From Clostridiales bacterium (GTDB taxonomy: Bacteria; Bacillota; Clostridia; Tissierellales; Sedimentibacteraceae): a stretch of 10,658 nt of DNA. Of the stretch, positions 7,905 to 10,658 are shown one piece after another. Each line of letters begins with the position of its first letter. Position 1 is the stretch's first letter. Position numbers and translations under genes: made by a program. Under the pieces are notes generated by a model that saw only the letters and a list, made by a program, of their open reading frames with translations, did no database searches and was not told the DNA's origin. Location of the stretch: assembly GCA_003497505.1 (NCBI GenBank), contig DNNV01000165.1:1-10658 (forward strand), in the 5' to 3' direction.

Positions 7905-9887
7905 TTAATTTTCCTCCTTAATAATTTTGTTATATTTTGTTTTCTTAGCTAAGGGATTAAATGCTTCTCCCCCGCCCTCATAAAATTTACCAAAGAACTC
8001 TACATATTGTAATCTCGCTGCATGAACGAATGCACCCAATGCATTTATTGCAAAGTTGAAAACATGCCCTATGAGCATGACTACAAAAAACAGTATAAAA
8101 CCAAAGATGTTTCGCCCGCCCATTGAACCTAATATACTCACAACAGATGAAACAACTCCTGTTGCCAGACCCAGAGCAAGTAGCCTTGAATAGGAAAGAA
8201 TATCACTTAAGTAGCTCGTAATGTTATACAAGCTCAACACGCCGCTGATAAGCTTGCTTACTATGCCGGTTTTAGATCTTCCCTGAGTCAGTACCAATCC
8301 TATTGCAAAAATTATTGTCATCCATGTTCCAATTTTTCCCGAGCCTGGTATTATAGAATTTCCAAAAAGCATCAATGCAATTCCTATAATAAATCCGTAC
8401 CAGAATCCTATATCAAATACCGCATCAATCTTCTTGCCATCCCTTATAAGTATGTGAGCCTGTATACCCATGCCCACAAACAAATGGATAACTCCAAATA
8501 TGAATGAGAAAATCAGAAGCGTCATAGGCTGTTCCATAGGATTTATCCAAACAGGTTTCAACGTGAAATCCGAATTAAACAAAAGTTTAGCTGCAGCGGG
8601 TACAGCATCGCCAAACCAACTCCCGAACATCACTCCCCAGAATGCAGTGGAAATTCCGCAGTAGAAAAACATTTTAAGCATTTTTTGCATTGTACCTTCT
8701 AGCCTGAATTTTTTCAGTACAGCGTAGCACCCAATTGCCATAATAACCCCATATCCTACATCTGCAAGCATGAGACCGAAAAACATACAATAGAAAGGCG
8801 CCATGTATGAAGTAGGGTCTATATTTGATGATGAAGGCAGACTGTACAACTCTGTAATAGATTCAAACGGCTGTACAAATGACCCGTTTTGCAGCATTAT
8901 GGGATACTGTTCGCCTTCCTCAGGCTTTGTTATTTCATTCCAGCATTCAAATTTACTTAAAACATGTTCAACATTTTCTCTGCATTCTTCCGGAACCCAT
9001 CCTTCAATATAAAATGTTGTATCCGTTTTAAGCATATTGCTTAATATTTTATTTTTATCTCTTTCAATAATCAAATAATCATAAAGTATCTGTATATCTT
9101 CTTTCATCGGGACAAAATCTGAAATACTTTTTTCTATATTTATCTTTTCTGTCCCAAGCTCCTTTAATTTGCTTTTGTATGCAGTTACATTTTCTGCAGC
9201 AGTTCCTGTCAGCTCTTTAAAAGCAACGTTATTAAAGCCATATTGTTTAAGAATATCATATAATTCTTCTTTTTCCTTTGTTAAACAAATAACAGAAATG
9301 TAGTGCTGATCTTTGTCGCTGCTTATGAGGTTTAACAGGCAACTATCCGTTTTTTGCCGCAAATCATCATTAAGCTTCTGAATATCAGCTATATTTGGGA
9401 CAACGCCCATTAAGACACTAGTATATTTTGTTTCGGAGAGTTCTAAAGGAAGTTCATAGCTTAACCAAGGCGTGATACTTAAGATAGAAGTATCGATTTT
9501 GTTTTCTTCTGAAATAATCTCATTCAAGGATTTATTCAGCTCAAGAATCTTAGTTACGTTTTCCTCAGTTTTTCCGTTATTTGCAGTCAGTCTGTCGAAT
9601 TCCCCCAATGATACTATTCTTCTTGTATAAAATAACGGTTTTTTATTTTTATCGTATTTTTCAAGACTGGTAAGAATTTCACTGATTTTAGATATTTTAA
9701 CATCATAATTTAAGACTTCCGCCTCATTGCCATCCTTCTTTACGTAGGTAAGCCATTCTGGATCCGCAAGCTTTGTATCCTGTGAACTAATTTCCACAAC
9801 TCCCAAATCCATTATTTCTTTAATAAGTGAGGATTTTTCCTTGTTAAGGCCAATGATGCTTATTTTGTTCATTTTAACTATCGCCAC
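7905..9887 (-). CDS. ntpI: V-type ATP synthase subunit I (a subunit, stator)
   Basis: Membrane stator that provides the ion half-channels and anchors both peripheral stalks. It has 660 residues, the usual size. The cytoplasmic half (1 to about 350) is mostly helical. The membrane half has about eight helices, starting near PTSYMAPFYCMFFGLMLADVGYG (358-380) and ending near 595-622. R568 in SYSRLLALGLA and R625 in HAARLQYVEFFGKFYEGGG match the two conserved arginines that face the c-ring carboxylate. I keep the GTG start at 9887. It yields MAIVKMNKISIIG, the common N-terminus for the family, although the ribosome site is weak and ATG 9872 is an alternative. It overlaps the preceding gene by 14 bases, so translational coupling is likely, and it abuts ntpK. 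Confidence 0.96.
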   Translation of the reverse strand: MAIVKMNKISIIGLNKEKSSLIKEIMDLGVVEISSQDTKLADPEWLTYVKKDGNEAEVLNYDVKISKISEILTSLEKYDKNKKPLFYTRRIVSLGEFDRLTANNGKTEENVTKILELNKSLNEIISEENKIDTSILSITPWLSYELPLELSETKYTSVLMGVVPNIADIQKLNDDLRQKTDSCLLNLISSDKDQHYISVICLTKEKEELYDILKQYGFNNVAFKELTGTAAENVTAYKSKLKELGTEKINIEKSISDFVPMKEDIQILYDYLIIERDKNKILSNMLKTDTTFYIEGWVPEECRENVEHVLSKFECWNEITKPEEGEQYPIMLQNGSFVQPFESITELYSLPSSSNIDPTSYMAPFYCMFFGLMLADVGYGVIMAIGCYAVLKKFRLEGTMQKMLKMFFYCGISTAFWGVMFGSWFGDAVPAAAKLLFNSDFTLKPVWINPMEQPMTLLIFSFIFGVIHLFVGMGIQAHILIRDGKKIDAVFDIGFWYGFIIGIALMLFGNSIIPGSGKIGTWMTIIFAIGLVLTQGRSKTGIVSKLISGVLSLYNITSYLSDILSYSRLLALGLATGVVSSVVSILGSMGGRNIFGFILFFVVMLIGHVFNFAINALGAFVHAARLQYVEFFGKFYEGGGEAFNPLAKKTKYNKIIKEEN

Positions 9888-10200
9888 TGGTCTTCACTAT
9901 CCTTTCCAGTATGATTGAAGCAGCATAATCCATGTTTTCATCAGCCTTCTTGAGAATACCTTCACATTCTTTTGCAGCCCTTTCAATTATATTGTCATAT
10001 AAAAGCTGTCCTTCAGATTCAGCATTCTTAAGAAAAACAAGGCCTTCCGATTGAGATTTTTCCCGTGCTTCATCAATTATTTGCTGAGCTTGCGCATTTG
10101 CATCGGCAACAACCTGTTTAGCTCGGGAAACAGCCTCCTTCTTAATTACTTCAGCCTTTTCCTCCGCATCTCTTATTGCCTTAATAATTTCAATCGACAC
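9874..10200 (-). CDS. ntpF: V-type ATP synthase subunit G/H (peripheral stalk; E. hirae NtpF)
   Basis: First gene of the ATPase operon. It encodes a 108-residue, almost wholly helical, charged protein (IRDAEEKAEVIKKEAVSRAK and onward) with the heptad-like A/E/K pattern of the G/H stalk subunit. That subunit coils with subunit E as the stator. Its place before subunit I is that of E. hirae ntpF. The start is GTG at 10200, with AAGGTGG 7 bases before it; no ATG in frame lies close by. Low sequence complexity means the assignment rests as much on position as on sequence. The final 14 bases overlap ntpI. The predicted transcription start is about 48 bases upstream. Confidence 0.88.
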   Translation of the reverse strand: MSIEIIKAIRDAEEKAEVIKKEAVSRAKQVVADANAQAQQIIDEAREKSQSEGLVFLKNAESEGQLLYDNIIERAAKECEGILKKADENMDYAASIILERIVKTSGDS

Positions 10201-10255
10201 TATACCACCACCTTAGTCTTAATTTCAGGAAAACATATTCATTTTCCATATACTC

Positions 10256-10284
10256 ACTATAGAATACATTCTATAATTTGTCAA
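10256..10284 (-). promoter_or_regulatory. Sigma-A type promoter of the V-ATPase operon
   Basis: On the minus strand a perfect TTGACA (10279-10284) and TATAGT (10256-10261) are exactly 17 bases apart. Transcription would start near 10249, giving a 5' leader of about 48 bases to the GTG at 10200. It is the best-matching promoter in the 329-base spacer and would drive all nine genes. Confidence 0.8.
10258..10275. promoter_or_regulatory. Perfect palindrome in the ntp promoter, likely operator
   Basis: TATAGAAT-AC-ATTCTATA is an 8-base perfect inverted repeat around a two-base centre. It occupies most of the -35/-10 spacer and part of the -10 box, where a bound dimer would block RNA polymerase. 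It cannot act as a terminator because it lies before the transcription start. The repressor is not identifiable from the sequence. Confidence 0.55.
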
Positions 10285-10491
10285 TATAATAACCTTGCCC
10301 GAAATTTGATGTAATTATACATGTCAATGTTAATTCCAAACAAATCAAGATATTAATTTAACATCTGCATAGGTAACAAAGTATAATTATTTTAATTTCG
10401 TAAAGTTATTGCTTGTAACTTATAGCAATATTTAAATTCCAATAATTTAATATTACTATATAAGTATAATTATAAAACATTTCTTTAACAA
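10285..10491. other. AT-rich intergenic spacer without a gene
   Basis: I see no coding potential, RNA gene or second convincing promoter here. A second TTGACA (10322-10327, minus) lacks a -10 box at proper distance, and the TATAAT nearby lacks a good -35. Interleaved short inverted repeats occur at 10403-10429 (AAGTTA/TAACTT and ATTGCT/AGCAAT). An AT-only imperfect dyad lies at 10427-10454. Confidence 0.6.
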
Positions 10492-10530
10492 GTACGCACT
10501 TTTTTGTACCATAGTACCTAAAAAGGTACT
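10492..10530. repeat. Cluster of GTAC-centred repeats behind the HxlR gene
   Basis: Four GTAC tetramers fall at 10492, 10506, 10514 and 10526. The last two form the inverted repeat AGTACCT-AAAA-AGGTACT (10513-10530), which touches the stop codon of the regulator gene. GTACC is also directly repeated with an 8-base period (10506 and 10514). On the minus strand no T-tract follows the hairpin, so it is a poor Rho-independent terminator. A protein-binding site or a weak terminator are both possible. Confidence 0.5.
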
Positions 10531-10658
10531 TAATTTGTATTTCTTATTCCCATATCATTGTTATTTTTTAAATTAAGTTCCAGATAATCTGCTCCAAATC
10601 CATGCATCATTTCGAGCAGCGGAATGATTTTTTCACCAAGCTCCGTCAGCCCGTATTC
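10530..10658 (-). CDS. HxlR-family transcriptional regulator, C-terminal part
   Basis: The last 42 codons of a gene that enters from the right edge, ending in TAA at 10530-10532. The residues EYGLTELGEKIIPLLEMM (1-18 of the fragment) match the signature end of the HxlR winged-helix family, where the wing strand is followed by LTE.G..L.P.L..M. This family binds DNA as a dimer and often senses reactive electrophiles or disulphide stress, but the effector cannot be read from this fragment. The polar tail NLKNNNDMGIRNTN is not conserved. It lies on the same strand as the ATPase operon, 329 bases ahead of it. The fragment is short, so other winged-helix regulators are less likely but not excluded. 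Confidence 0.75.
   Translation of the reverse strand, partial: EYGLTELGEKIIPLLEMMHGFGADYLELNLKNNNDMGIRNTN

Noticed and set aside
10051..10314. An 87-codon plus-strand frame that reaches from opposite the G/H gene into the spacer
   Set aside because: It overlaps the stalk gene and the ntp promoter on the other strand, and its translation resembles no family I know.
10299..10327. A second TTGACA (10322-10327) as an additional ntp promoter
   Set aside because: No -10 box lies at 16-18 bases. The adjacent TATAAT is too close to this -35 and lacks a good one of its own.

Overview
The window reads as ordinary chromosome from a low-GC, anaerobic-type Firmicute. The basis is AT-rich spacers, strong AAGGAGG-type ribosome sites, sigma-A style promoters and clostridial-looking proteins. 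A Clostridia or Tissierellia amino-acid fermenter is my guess, but the sequence cannot fix the genus. All twelve genes seen lie on the minus strand, so transcription runs from high to low coordinates.

The core (1563-10200) is a complete nine-gene V/A-type ATPase operon. In transcription order it encodes the peripheral-stalk G/H subunit, I (a), K (c), E, C, F, A, B and D. This is the gene order of the Enterococcus hirae sodium V-ATPase operon (ntpFIKECGABD), without that operon's last genes ntpH and ntpJ. Genes overlap or are separated by 0-45 bases. One good promoter (10256-10284) precedes the operon and a hairpin terminator (about 1506-1558) closes it. The c subunit carries the full residue set that binds Na+ in E. 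hirae NtpK, so I predict a sodium pump or sodium-driven synthase.

Downstream on the left are two separately promoted genes. One is a nitronate monooxygenase/FabK-like flavoprotein (391-1434) with its own promoter and terminator. The other is the start of a PutP-type sodium/proline symporter (1-177), cut by the window edge. Upstream on the right is the last 42 codons of an HxlR-family regulator (10530-10658). It is followed by 329 bases of AT-rich spacer holding repeated GTAC motifs, the ntp promoter, and a perfect palindrome placed inside that promoter.

Functionally the window suggests a sodium economy: the V-ATPase makes or uses a Na+ gradient, and the symporter next door could spend it on proline or a related solute. 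No wholly new system is evident. The least explained parts are the palindrome in the ntp promoter and the GTAC cluster behind the HxlR gene.
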